This document shows, piece by piece, positions 9,845-17,677 of a stretch of DNA of 64,000 bases (its first letter is position 1; each line of letters begins with the position of its first letter). The position numbers were made by a program, and so were the translations under genes. The stretch is from Mycobacterium terramassiliense (GTDB taxonomy: Bacteria > Actinomycetota > Actinomycetes > Mycobacteriales > Mycobacteriaceae). The stretch is taken from the NCBI RefSeq assembly GCF_900157385.1, contig NZ_LT717697.1, forward strand, positions 248,001 through 312,000, given 5' to 3'. The notes under the pieces were generated by a model, which did not search any database, was not told the origin of the DNA, and was given only the letters and a program-made list of their open reading frames with translations.

Positions 9845-10185
9845 CGCGTGACCGCCCGGCCGGCTTTGCGTCGGCTGCGGCGGGCCAGCAGTTCGCCGTA
9901 CTGCTCACAGACGTGGATCACGCCGGCGAGTTGGTAGGTGATCCACCCCTGGTGGGTCGACGGCAGGTTCTTCTCGAACAGCCGGTGCCCGAGGATCTGC
10001 ATGACCCACCCCCCGGCGAACATCGCGGCGCCGACTCTCGGCTTGGCGAGCAGGAGCGGCATGCCGGCGGCGATGATCGGCGTGCCGACGAGATGGGTTG
10101 CCCTGACCCCGGTTGACGTGTGTTGGGTTCGGTAGTAGGCCATCTTGTCGGCGAATGGCGCTTCCGGCGGCGGGGCCGTTTGCAT
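9841..10185 (-). CDS. DUF962 / Mpo1-like membrane protein
   Basis: A 114-residue DUF962 protein: PFADKMAYYRTQHTSTGVR at the N-terminus, the conserved THLVGTP, paired hydrophobic segments (PIIAAGMPLLLA and AAMFAGGWVMQILGHRLFEK) and a C-terminal HQGWITYQLAGVIHVCEQYGE-like helix. Yeast Mpo1 of this family is an Fe-dependent dioxygenase acting on 2-hydroxy fatty acids; His residues in THLVG and GHRLFEKN are candidate iron ligands. Very strong site AAGGAGG 8 bp before the ATG. First gene of an operon with the TetR regulator. An alpha-oxidation role is inferred only. Confidence 0.8.
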   Translation of the reverse strand: MQTAPPPEAPFADKMAYYRTQHTSTGVRATHLVGTPIIAAGMPLLLAKPRVGAAMFAGGWVMQILGHRLFEKNLPSTHQGWITYQLAGVIHVCEQYGELLARRSRRKAGRAVTR

Positions 10186-10233
10186 GTCGATTGCCTCCTT
10201 GTCACGGCGGTGGCGCCGTTGTAGCGTAACGGA

Positions 10234-10251
10234 TGACCGACCAGTCGGTCA
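10234..10251. promoter_or_regulatory. TetR-type operator palindrome
   Basis: A perfect inverted repeat TGACCGAC-ca-GTCGGTCA lies between the divergent Mpo1-like/tetR operon (start 10185) and the alpha/beta hydrolase (start 10271). TGACCGACCAGTCGGT-like palindromes are typical of actinobacterial TetR operators. It is only 19 bp from the hydrolase ATG, so binding would probably block that gene. Confidence 0.75.
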
Positions 10252-10270
10252 ATCATCGAGAGGGACCCGC

Positions 10271-11203
10271 ATGACGACCATCCGAACCCGGGCCGGACGC
10301 GTTGCCTATCGCGAATTGGGCAGTGGCCCAACCGTTTTGTTGCTGCACGCCACGCTGCATGACCGGCACGACTTCGACCCGATCGTGGAGGCGCTGGCCC
10401 GCCGCTACCGCACCATCGCGGTGGACTGGCCCGGGCATGGGGAATCCGATCCCGTGGACGCCGCCCTTCAGGCCGGCGCACCGCTGTTCGCGGACGTGCT
10501 CGAGGACGTCGTCGACGGCCTTGGCCTGAAGCGCGCCGTGCTGATCGGGAACTCGGTCGGCGGGTTCGCGTCCGCGCGGCTGGCGATCAACCGACCCGCG
10601 TTGGTGGCGGGATTGGTGCTGGTCAACTCGGGCGGGTTTGTCCCGTGGAACCCGTTGTCGCGCGCGTCCTGTCGCGTGCTTGGGAGGCCGGCGGTGTTCC
10701 GCCGGGCCGCTCCGCTGTTCGTCCGTGGCTACCTGAAGGCCCAGACCGACAGCGATCGCGAGATCGCCGCCCGCGCGGTCGCGGCGGCCAAGACGGCCGA
10801 GGGCGTCCGGACGGGCGCCGCCCTGTGGCGAAGCTTCGCCACCGCCGAGCACGACCTGCGTGGCCGCGCGGCCGGCCTGTCCGCGCCCACTCTCGTCGTG
10901 TGGGGCAAGAAAGACATCGCCATACCGCTGAGTGCCGGGCGCGCAACCCATGCGGCGATCCCCCATTCCCGCCTCGAGATCCTCGACACCGGGCATGTGG
11001 TGTTCTCCTCCGATCCGCAGGGCTTTCTCGCCGTCGTGGAGCCATTCCTGCAATCGGTCGCCGGTGCGGCGTGCGCTCACGGCGACGACACGCCGCGGCA
11101 ACCGGCCGTGGGTGCGCACTCAGATCGCTTGAGCACTTTCCAGGGCGGCTTCGACGAAGCGGCGCAGCACGGCGTTGCGGGCGCGGGGCAGAAACGCGAG
11201 TGA
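10271..11203 (+). CDS. Alpha/beta hydrolase
   Basis: A 310-residue alpha/beta hydrolase: oxyanion region LLLHATLHDR (HG replaced by HA), nucleophile elbow IGNSVGGFAS, acid in WGKKDIAIPL and catalytic His in ILDTGHVVF. The fold ends near FLQSVAG; the last ~40 residues (AACAHGDD onwards) are low complexity and read into the convergent LysR gene, which they overlap by 84 bp, so the true C-terminus is unusual. Start ATG at 10271 follows GAGAGGGACCCGC, just downstream of the TetR palindrome. Substrate unknown. Confidence 0.86.
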   Translation: MTTIRTRAGRVAYRELGSGPTVLLLHATLHDRHDFDPIVEALARRYRTIAVDWPGHGESDPVDAALQAGAPLFADVLEDVVDGLGLKRAVLIGNSVGGFASARLAINRPALVAGLVLVNSGGFVPWNPLSRASCRVLGRPAVFRRAAPLFVRGYLKAQTDSDREIAARAVAAAKTAEGVRTGAALWRSFATAEHDLRGRAAGLSAPTLVVWGKKDIAIPLSAGRATHAAIPHSRLEILDTGHVVFSSDPQGFLAVVEPFLQSVAGAACAHGDDTPRQPAVGAHSDRLSTFQGGFDEAAQHGVAGAGQKRE

Positions 11204-11989
11204 GACGGGGCTTTCGGGCGCCCCCCGCAGCGCGATAAACCGCACGCCGGGGTGAATGTTGCGCCTGACGGCTACGTCGGGAATCACGCCGATGCCCCGA
11301 TCGGCCGCGACGGATTCGATCCACTCGTCGAAATTCGTTGTCTCGACGATGGTTTCCGGGCCCGCGCCCGCGGGCCACGACCACGGTCCGGTGGTGCCGC
11401 TGGCGGTGTTGACCACCAACGGCCACCGTGGCACCTCGGCCCAGGCCAGCTCCGGCAGCTCGGCCAGGGCCGAGTGAACCGAGCACACCGCCACCCTCGA
11501 CTCGTTGAACAGGTGGACGACCCGCACCGCGGTCGAGGCCACCTGCCCGCGCACCACCGCGACGTCGACCTTTCCCTGCTGCACCGCCGTCAGAGTGTTG
11601 TCGGTGCGGACCAACCGGACCGCCGTCCCGGTGGCCCGCTCGAAGCTGGCGACGGTGTCCTGGGCCCAGGGGTCGGGCAACAACCAGCTGAACCCCAGGC
11701 GGATGCTGGCTTGCCGGCGGACCGCGCCGAACCCGAGCTCCAGCTCGGCCAGGGCCCGCTCGACATGATCAAGGAATGTCCGTCCGGCCCGGGTCGTCTC
11801 GACGTGCCGGGAACTGCGATCGAGCAGCGTCACGCCCAGCGCGTCTTCCAACTGCTGGATGGTACGGCTGAGCGCCGGCTGGGTGATGCTGAGTTCGTCT
11901 GCGGCGCGGGTGAACGACTTGAGCCGCGCCACCGCCTCGAACGCCCGGAGGTGGCGCAACTCGACTCGGCCACCGTCCAGCGCACCCAT
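11120..11989 (-). CDS. LysR-family transcriptional regulator
   Basis: 289 residues: winged HTH in LRAFEAVARLKSFTRAADEL and SITQPALSRTIQQLED, followed by the periplasmic-binding-protein-like effector domain. The start is taken at MGALDGG (11989), since the family normally begins 10 or fewer residues before ELRHLRAF; earlier in-frame ATGs add non-homologous sequence. It is divergent from the tautomerase-nitronate monooxygenase pair and is its likely regulator, with the 92-bp gap holding the promoter. Its 3' end overlaps the alpha/beta hydrolase gene. Confidence 0.88.
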   Translation of the reverse strand: MGALDGGRVELRHLRAFEAVARLKSFTRAADELSITQPALSRTIQQLEDALGVTLLDRSSRHVETTRAGRTFLDHVERALAELELGFGAVRRQASIRLGFSWLLPDPWAQDTVASFERATGTAVRLVRTDNTLTAVQQGKVDVAVVRGQVASTAVRVVHLFNESRVAVCSVHSALAELPELAWAEVPRWPLVVNTASGTTGPWSWPAGAGPETIVETTNFDEWIESVAADRGIGVIPDVAVRRNIHPGVRFIALRGAPESPVSLAFLPRARNAVLRRFVEAALESAQAI

Positions 11990-12081
11990 GCCTGACAAGC
12001 ATAGATCGATGACAGCAGGCATTTCACAGCCGATTTCTCCGGTCGTAGCGTCGAGGCAGGACACAGAAAGAGGGACACAAA

Positions 12082-12474
12082 ATGCCGTTGTTGTACATCG
12101 ACCTCATCGAGGGCCGCACGCCGGCGCAGGTTCGGGCGCTGCTGGACGCCGTCCACGAGGCGGTGGTCGAGGCGTTCGGCGTGCCGCCGCGCGACCGCTA
12201 CCAGGTGGTGCGCACCCATCCGGCCCACGAAATCGTCGCCTGGGACACCGGCCTTGGCATCACCCGGTCGGCGCAGCAGGTGATCGTGCACATGGTGAGC
12301 CGGCGACGCACCCGGGCGTTGAAGGAGAAGTTCTACGAGCTGCTGGCGCTCAGCCTCTCCGAGAGGTGCGGGATCGACCCTGCCGATCTGATCGTCTCGA
12401 TCACCGAAAACGGCGATGAGGATTGGTCTTTCGGGCACGGCCGCGCGCAGTTCCTTACCGGGGAGCTGACATGA
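12082..12474 (+). CDS. Tautomerase (4-oxalocrotonate tautomerase-like) family protein
   Basis: 130 residues starting M-P-L-L; after removal of Met the N-terminal Pro is the catalytic base of the tautomerase superfamily. The length fits a fused double beta-alpha-beta unit (LIEGRTPAQVRALLDAVHEA, then QQVIVHMVSRRRTRALKEKF, then PADLIVSITENGDEDWSF). Site AGAGGG before ATG. The stop overlaps the next gene as ATGA. With the nitronate monooxygenase and LysR it suggests a small regulated unit for degrading an aromatic, nitro or ketone compound; the substrate is unknown. Confidence 0.86.
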   Translation: MPLLYIDLIEGRTPAQVRALLDAVHEAVVEAFGVPPRDRYQVVRTHPAHEIVAWDTGLGITRSAQQVIVHMVSRRRTRALKEKFYELLALSLSERCGIDPADLIVSITENGDEDWSFGHGRAQFLTGELT

Positions 12475-13454
12475 CCCTGGACACCCGCCTCACCCAATTC
12501 TTCGGGATCGAACACCCGATCCTGCTCGCGCCGATGGCCGGAATCTCGGGGGGCCGCCTCGCGGCTGCGGTGACATCGGCCGGCGGCCTGGGCCTCATCG
12601 GCGGTGGCTACGGCGAAAGAGACTGGCTGCAGAGCGAATTCGACCGGGCCGGCGCGGCGCGGGTCGGGTGCGGCTTCATCACGTGGAGCATCGCGCGCCA
12701 GCCCGGGCTGCTCGAGGAGGCCCTGGCGCGGCGGCCCGCCACGATCATGTTGTCGTTCGGCGAGCTGGCGCCGTTTGGCGACCGCATTCACGCCGCGGGC
12801 GTTCCGCTCATCGCCCAGGTACAAAACCTCGAGCACGCGCGCCGGGCCCTGGACGCGGGCGCGGAGGTCATCGTGGCTCAGGGTGGCGAGGCGGGCGGAC
12901 ACGGGATGGCCGTCCGTTCGACCTTCACGCTGGTGCCGGACGTCGTCGACCTCGTCGCCGAACGCGCGCCCCAGACGTTGGTGGTGGCCGCGGGCGGCGT
13001 CGCCGATGGCAGGGGCCTGGCGGCGGCGCTGGCGCTCGGCGCCGACGGGGCGCTGGTGGGCACCAGGTTCTGGGCGACTCCGGAGGCGTCGGTGTCGCCG
13101 CTGGCCCAGCAGCGCGCCATCGGAGCAAGCGGCGACGAAACCGTTCGCACCCGGGTCTATGACGTTGTGCGGCGGTTGGATTGGCCCGGCGAGTACACGG
13201 TGCGTGCGCTGGGCAACTCCTTCCTCGACACCTGGCACGGCAAGGAGGAGCAATTGTCGGGTTCGGTCGCAGAGGCGGTGGCAGCCTTCGAAACGGCAAC
13301 GGCTGAGGAGGATTTCGACACAGCGGCGATAATCGTCGGCGAGTCGGTCGGGCGCGTTCGCCGAGTCCAACCCGTCGCTGACGTCGTCGCCGAGATGGTC
13401 GGTGAGGCCGCCGGGATCCTGAAACCCCGGGCGCCCAGCTCAGTACAGGGGTGA
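12471..13454 (+). CDS. Nitronate monooxygenase / 2-nitropropane dioxygenase family flavoprotein
   Basis: A 327-residue FMN-dependent TIM barrel: FGIEHPILLAPMAGISGG at the N-terminus, the class signature AQGGEAGGHG near residue 140, and phosphate-binding AAGGVADGRGLAAALALGADG. It oxidises nitronates to carbonyl compounds. The start at 12471 overlaps the tautomerase stop (ATGA). The product is paralogous to the larger NMO encoded at 33831-34961. Its 3' end overlaps the convergent WSPL-protein gene by 15 bp. Confidence 0.88.
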   Translation: MTLDTRLTQFFGIEHPILLAPMAGISGGRLAAAVTSAGGLGLIGGGYGERDWLQSEFDRAGAARVGCGFITWSIARQPGLLEEALARRPATIMLSFGELAPFGDRIHAAGVPLIAQVQNLEHARRALDAGAEVIVAQGGEAGGHGMAVRSTFTLVPDVVDLVAERAPQTLVVAAGGVADGRGLAAALALGADGALVGTRFWATPEASVSPLAQQRAIGASGDETVRTRVYDVVRRLDWPGEYTVRALGNSFLDTWHGKEEQLSGSVAEAVAAFETATAEEDFDTAAIIVGESVGRVRRVQPVADVVAEMVGEAAGILKPRAPSSVQG

Positions 13455-14159
13455 CCAGTCCGAGGTCCGCAGCAGACGGCTCTCCCACTGATCGCGGAAC
13501 TTGAGGGCCTCGAACATGTAGCTGCCGGGCGCCCGGTGCTCGGCGGGGACTTCCTTGGTGAGCAGGTGGACGAGGGCGGCATAGTTGTTGGAGTCGTCAA
13601 TCTTCTGCCACAGCATGGCTTCTCGGCGGCGATAGCTGCCGTGGGCCACCTGGAAGCACGCCTGGATATCCAGGATGCGCATCCTGGCCGGCGCCCGGGA
13701 CAGCGGCCGGTAATAGATCTCATCCCAGGAGCGGATGTAGTCGTCCAGCGGCGCATGAGGCCAGCCGGTGTCCTCCATGAACATGGTCAGTGGGTGGGTC
13801 TGAGCCGTGGTGGGCACGCTGGCCAGGTCGACGGTCTGGAGCGGTGACCACGCGACCGGCAGCAGCAGCTTGCCCGTCACCTCGTGGCGCAGGTTGTCCA
13901 GTTCGCGCATCCACGGCCGAAGGTCGCCGGTCTGGGCCCGGCGGGCCAGGCTCTCCCAGGCGGCGCCGTCGCTGATCCCGGTGATGGTGACGACGGTGTA
14001 GGACGCCCCGCTGCCATGGGCGTGGTTGGTGTACCAGAGCAGCCGCGCGTTGTCCTCGTTGGCCAGCATCGGCATCCAGCCGTCGCGGTAGGCGGCCTCG
14101 AACGCCTCCTGCCGCGCGCCGATCACCTTGTGGGTCTCATGAAGAAACAGCACTGGCAC
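13440..14159 (-). CDS. WSPL duplicated-domain protein, copy 1 (NIPSNAP/dimeric barrel-like, unknown function)
   Basis: 239 residues, not confidently assigned to a named family. Two halves of about 110 residues are visible, each ending in a WSPL motif: LLLPVAWSPLQ at ~100-108 and RLLRTSDWSPLY at the C-terminus. Each half has the strand-helix pattern of NIPSNAP or ABM dimeric alpha-beta barrels (LFLHETHKVIGARQEAFEAA and LTMFMEDTGWP). Start is GTG at 14159. It aligns end to end with the product of 15632-16330, and both flank the acyl-CoA ligase gene in one minus-strand operon. A role in processing the ligase's product or substrate is inferred from context alone. Confidence 0.75.
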   Translation of the reverse strand: MPVLFLHETHKVIGARQEAFEAAYRDGWMPMLANEDNARLLWYTNHAHGSGASYTVVTITGISDGAAWESLARRAQTGDLRPWMRELDNLRHEVTGKLLLPVAWSPLQTVDLASVPTTAQTHPLTMFMEDTGWPHAPLDDYIRSWDEIYYRPLSRAPARMRILDIQACFQVAHGSYRRREAMLWQKIDDSNNYAALVHLLTKEVPAEHRAPGSYMFEALKFRDQWESRLLRTSDWSPLY

Positions 14160-14180
14160 TCCCGGGTTTTCAGGTTTGGC

Positions 14181-15623
14181 TCAGGTCTCGCCCACGATGA
14201 GCGCGGCGATCTGGTGCCGGCTGACTTTGCCGGTCGCGTTGTAGGGAATCTCCTCGACGATCGCCAGCCGCTCGGGCAGCTTGAAGTACGCGACCAACTC
14301 ACGACAATGCGCTCGCAGCTGCTCCAGTGTCACTGGCGCGCAAGCCACTACGGCCGCCCCGACCCGCTGGCCCAGCTCCTCGTCGGCGAGCCCGGCGACC
14401 GCGACGTCGCTCACCGCGGGATGGGAACGCAACGCCTCCTCGACCTCGACCGGCCCGAACTTCTCGCCGCCCCGATTGATGGTGTCGCTGAGCCGGCCGG
14501 ACGGGAAGATATAGCCGTCGGAATCTCGGCGCCCGAGATCACCGGTGCGCAGCCAGCCTTCGGTCACGTTCTGGGTGGTGTGCACCCATAGCTCCCCCAC
14601 CGTTCCGGGCGCAACGTCGTCGCCGGTGGCGGGATCGACCACTCGCACCTCGACCCCGGGTAGCGGGCGGCCGACCGAACCGGCGCGGGACGGGTCGCGG
14701 TGGTCGTCGGGCAGCAGGGTCGTGTACGCCCCGAGTGTCTCGGTCTGGCCGAACACGTTGGCGAACGCGACGTGCGGCAGCGCGGCCATCGCCCTGCGCA
14801 CCAAGGTGATTGGCGCGGCGGCGGCCCCGTAGGCGATGGCAACCAAGGACGTCAGATCGGTGTTCGGAAAGTCCGGGTGGTCGAGGATGCGCTGCAGCAT
14901 CGTCGGCACCATGAAGGTGGTCGCCACCCGGTGCTCCGAGACCAGACGCAACCATTCGCCGGCGTCGAACCGGGGCTGCACCACCGAGGTATTGCCCGAG
15001 TACAGACCGCCGAGCGTGCCGAGTGCGCCGCCGACATGGAAGAAGGGGACGCACATCATCCCGATCGCGGGTTTGGCTCCGGCCCGGAAGGGAGCCGCCA
15101 TTCCTGTGATCCGCGCGGTGAGCCGCCGGCCCGTGATGCCGACGGCCTTGGGAAGCCCCGTCGTGCCGCTGGTGAACAGCACCAGGGCGTCCCGGGCGTC
15201 GGAGTCGTCGGTGGGCGGGGCCGGCTCGGGCTCTTCGTCGGCGAGGTCGGATACCGTCAATACCGTCGGCGCGCCCGCGTCACGGAGCCGCTCGACATAC
15301 GGCTCCCCCGCTACCGCCACCGCGGCGCAGCCGGCGTTCGTCAGGAGCCCTTGCAACTCGGGCGGCGTCAGCGCGGGATTCATCAACGCGGCGGCGGCGC
15401 CGATGCGCGCAGCGCCGAGCAGCGTCGCGACCGACAGCAGGCTTCCGTTGTCGACGACGGCCACGCGCTGGCCGGCCACGACCCCGCGAGCGGCCAGGGC
15501 GGCGGCGCAGCGCCGCACCGTCGCCGCCAGGTCGCCGTAACTGATGAAGCGCCCGTCGATGATGAGCGCGGTCCGGGTCGGGTCGCCTGTCGCGGCGGCG
15601 TCAAGGATGGTCCCGGTGTTCAT
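14181..15623 (-). CDS. AMP-dependent acyl-CoA synthetase/ligase (FadD-like)
   Basis: 480 residues of the ANL superfamily: P-loop LVLFTSGTTGLPKAVGIT near residue 160, adenine-binding FANVFGQTE, TGDLGRRDSDGY, the hinge SGRLSDTINRGGEK, and the C-terminal catalytic Lys in YNATGKVSRHQ. It activates a carboxylic acid as acyl-AMP and transfers it to CoA; chain type cannot be read. Start MNTGTIL (15623) leaves 8 bp after the upstream gene. It lies between the two WSPL-protein genes, all on one strand with short gaps, so they are almost certainly co-transcribed. Confidence 0.9.
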   Translation of the reverse strand: MNTGTILDAAATGDPTRTALIIDGRFISYGDLAATVRRCAAALAARGVVAGQRVAVVDNGSLLSVATLLGAARIGAAAALMNPALTPPELQGLLTNAGCAAVAVAGEPYVERLRDAGAPTVLTVSDLADEEPEPAPPTDDSDARDALVLFTSGTTGLPKAVGITGRRLTARITGMAAPFRAGAKPAIGMMCVPFFHVGGALGTLGGLYSGNTSVVQPRFDAGEWLRLVSEHRVATTFMVPTMLQRILDHPDFPNTDLTSLVAIAYGAAAAPITLVRRAMAALPHVAFANVFGQTETLGAYTTLLPDDHRDPSRAGSVGRPLPGVEVRVVDPATGDDVAPGTVGELWVHTTQNVTEGWLRTGDLGRRDSDGYIFPSGRLSDTINRGGEKFGPVEVEEALRSHPAVSDVAVAGLADEELGQRVGAAVVACAPVTLEQLRAHCRELVAYFKLPERLAIVEEIPYNATGKVSRHQIAALIVGET

Positions 15624-15631
15624 CTGCGGGC

Positions 15632-16330
15632 CTAATACAGGGGTGACCACGCGGAGGTACGCAGCAGCCGGCTGGTCCACTGGTCGCGCAGATCCAGGGC
15701 GTCGTGCATCCACGTGCCCGGTGCCCGGTATTCGGACGGAATGTGGGTACGCAGCAGTTCGAGCAGTTGCTCCGGCCGTCTAATGCGCTGCATCAGGATG
15801 ACCTCGCGGCGCAGGTGGCTGCCCAGGGCGGGCTGGAAGGCCGCCTGGATCGTCAGCATGGAACCCGGCCGCTCCAGGCTGCGGGCGTAGACGTCGCCGC
15901 AGCGGTCGATGTATTCCTCGAACTTGTCCTGGTAGGGCCACATGGTGTCTTCCATGTAGAGGGTCAGCTCGTGCTCCCGGCCGTCGGTCGGCACCTCGTC
16001 GAACGACACTTCCTGCAGGGGCGACCACGTGAGCGGGACCAACAGCTTGGCCTCGACCTCGTGGCGGAGTTCGTCGAGGCCGCGGATCCACTTCTGCAAA
16101 TCGCCCTGCTGCACCCGCAGGGCGAGCCTTTCCCACGCCGCCCCGTCCTTCACTGCGGTGACGGTGACGACGGTGTAGGCCGGCCCGCTGCCCTGGGCGT
16201 GATCGGCATACCACAGCAGCCGGGCATCCCCGTCGGCGCCGAGCATGGGCATCCAGCCGTCCCGAAACGCGGCCTCGAACTCGTCTTCGGCGCGGCCGCG
16301 CACCTTGTGTACCTCGTGCATGTACAGCAC
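15632..16330 (-). CDS. WSPL duplicated-domain protein, copy 2 (NIPSNAP/dimeric barrel-like, unknown function)
   Basis: 232 residues, paralog of the 13440-14159 product, with the same two-half design: LLVPLTWSPLQ at the end of half one and RLLRTSAWSPLY at the C-terminus. Both share DGWMPML, ARLLWY, SGxxYTVVTVT, LRHEV, MEDT.WP, RAPGxxM and FRDQWxSRLLRTS-like blocks. GTG at 16330 is chosen: GGAGG lies 7 bp upstream and the N-terminus then matches copy 1 (VLYMHEVHKV against VLFLHETHKV). First gene of the operon with the ligase and copy 1; divergent from the AhpD-like gene. Confidence 0.78.
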   Translation of the reverse strand: MLYMHEVHKVRGRAEDEFEAAFRDGWMPMLGADGDARLLWYADHAQGSGPAYTVVTVTAVKDGAAWERLALRVQQGDLQKWIRGLDELRHEVEAKLLVPLTWSPLQEVSFDEVPTDGREHELTLYMEDTMWPYQDKFEEYIDRCGDVYARSLERPGSMLTIQAAFQPALGSHLRREVILMQRIRRPEQLLELLRTHIPSEYRAPGTWMHDALDLRDQWTSRLLRTSAWSPLY

Positions 16331-16521
16331 GCCGAGACCTCCAAACACGGGGCGCTCTGCTTTAAACGCCCACGTTTGACGGACGGTAGCCCGGCTGCTC
16401 TTCGGTCGCCGCGCCGGGTCTACATACGCACAATGAGGGGCGTTGGCCGACCTAGACAGCCGAGTCGAGAATCTGGTTTGCTTCGATACGGTAACGACCT
16501 TCACCGGGCAGGAGTTCACGG

Positions 16522-17004
16522 ATGGCCCGACTCGATGTGCCGGATGGTCCCGGCGGCGAACCCGCCATGATCTGGACGCTGCGGCCGCAACTCGGCGGCA
16601 TGGTCGAGCGGATGATCCGGGGCGCATACGAGCAAAGCATTCTGCCGGCCGAGGAGCGGGAGCTGGCGCGGATGCGAATCGCCCAGATCAACGACTGCGT
16701 CGCCTGCTCGGATTTCCGCGCCCAGTCCGTGCTGGACGCCGGCGTCGCCCCCGAGCTCTACGACAACGTCGCCGCCTACGCCAGCTACCCGGGCTACACC
16801 CCGCGTCAGCGCCTTGCCATCGAGTTTGCGGAGCGCTTCGCCAACGACCACGCGTCGATGGACGACGGGTTCTTCGAGAGGCTGCGCGGGGTGTTCTCCG
16901 ACGAGGAGATCCTCGATCTGACGCTCTGCGTCGCGGTGTTCCTTGGCCTGGGCCGCTCCCTGGCGGTGCTCGGTGTCGACCAGTCCTGCGCCATCGAGCT
17001 CTGA
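16522..17004 (+). CDS. Carboxymuconolactone decarboxylase/AhpD-like protein
   Basis: 160 residues of the all-helical CMD/AhpD fold. The CxxC pair sits in QINDCVACSDFR near residue 60, but AhpD's following His is Arg here. The C-terminus (LGLGRSLAVLGVDQSCAIEL) resembles the paralog at 56612-57106, which shares the CxxC-to-Arg change. AGGAG lies 7 bp before the ATG. First gene of a plus-strand unit with the nitroreductase and SRPBCC genes, divergent from the WSPL-ligase operon. A peroxidase-reductant role is doubtful without the His. Confidence 0.85.
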   Translation: MARLDVPDGPGGEPAMIWTLRPQLGGMVERMIRGAYEQSILPAEERELARMRIAQINDCVACSDFRAQSVLDAGVAPELYDNVAAYASYPGYTPRQRLAIEFAERFANDHASMDDGFFERLRGVFSDEEILDLTLCVAVFLGLGRSLAVLGVDQSCAIEL

Positions 17005-17035
17005 TCGGGCTTCGACCAACACGAGTAAGGATCCG

Positions 17036-17677
17036 ATGGACATCGCGACGGTCGACGAGTTGCTGAGCACCACGCGCGCCGTTCGCAACCGCCTCGACCT
17101 CGACCGACCCGTCGGCCGCGAGGTGATCCTCGAATGCATACGACTCGCCATGCAGGCGCCCACCGCGAGCAACGCCCAGGACTGGCGCTGGTTGGTGGTC
17201 ACCGATGCCGACAAGCGCGCCGCGATCGCGGAGATCTATCGCGGCGTCGGCGCTGAATATCTGGCGTATGCGGCCAAGGAGGCGTCCGATCCGCAGACCC
17301 GGCGCGTGTATGCCGGCGCGCTGGCCCTGACCGAGACGCTGGCTCGCGTTCCCGTTCACGTCATCCCCTGCCTGGACAACCGCATCGACAACTCGAACCT
17401 GCTGACGGCCGCCTCGGCCTGGGCGTCGATCATCCCGGCCGGCTGGAGCTTCCTGCTCGCGCTGCGGTCCCGCGGCCTGGGGTCGGTGTGGACGACGATG
17501 CACCTGGCCAGGGAACGCGAGGTGGCCGAGTTGCTCGACATCCCGGACACGGCAACCCAGGCCGCGCTTTTCCCCGTCGCCTACACGATCGGCACCGACT
17601 TCCGGCCGGCCAGGCGGCCGCCCGCCGAGACCATCACTTATTGGGATACCTGGGGACATCTGGTTGGAGAACGCTGA
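17036..17677 (+). CDS. Nitroreductase family flavoprotein
   Basis: 213 residues with the FMN-binding nitroreductase pattern: LLSTTRAVRNRLDLDRPV at the N-terminus, APTASNAQDWRWLVVTD as the second FMN motif, and SIIPAGWSFLLALRSRGLGS with SVWTTMH. It reduces nitro, quinone or related compounds with NAD(P)H; F420-type partners are possible in mycobacteria. ATG at 17036 is taken after AAGGATCCG. Its stop overlaps the next gene's ATG by one base (TGATG). Confidence 0.87.
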   Translation: MDIATVDELLSTTRAVRNRLDLDRPVGREVILECIRLAMQAPTASNAQDWRWLVVTDADKRAAIAEIYRGVGAEYLAYAAKEASDPQTRRVYAGALALTETLARVPVHVIPCLDNRIDNSNLLTAASAWASIIPAGWSFLLALRSRGLGSVWTTMHLAREREVAELLDIPDTATQAALFPVAYTIGTDFRPARRPPAETITYWDTWGHLVGER

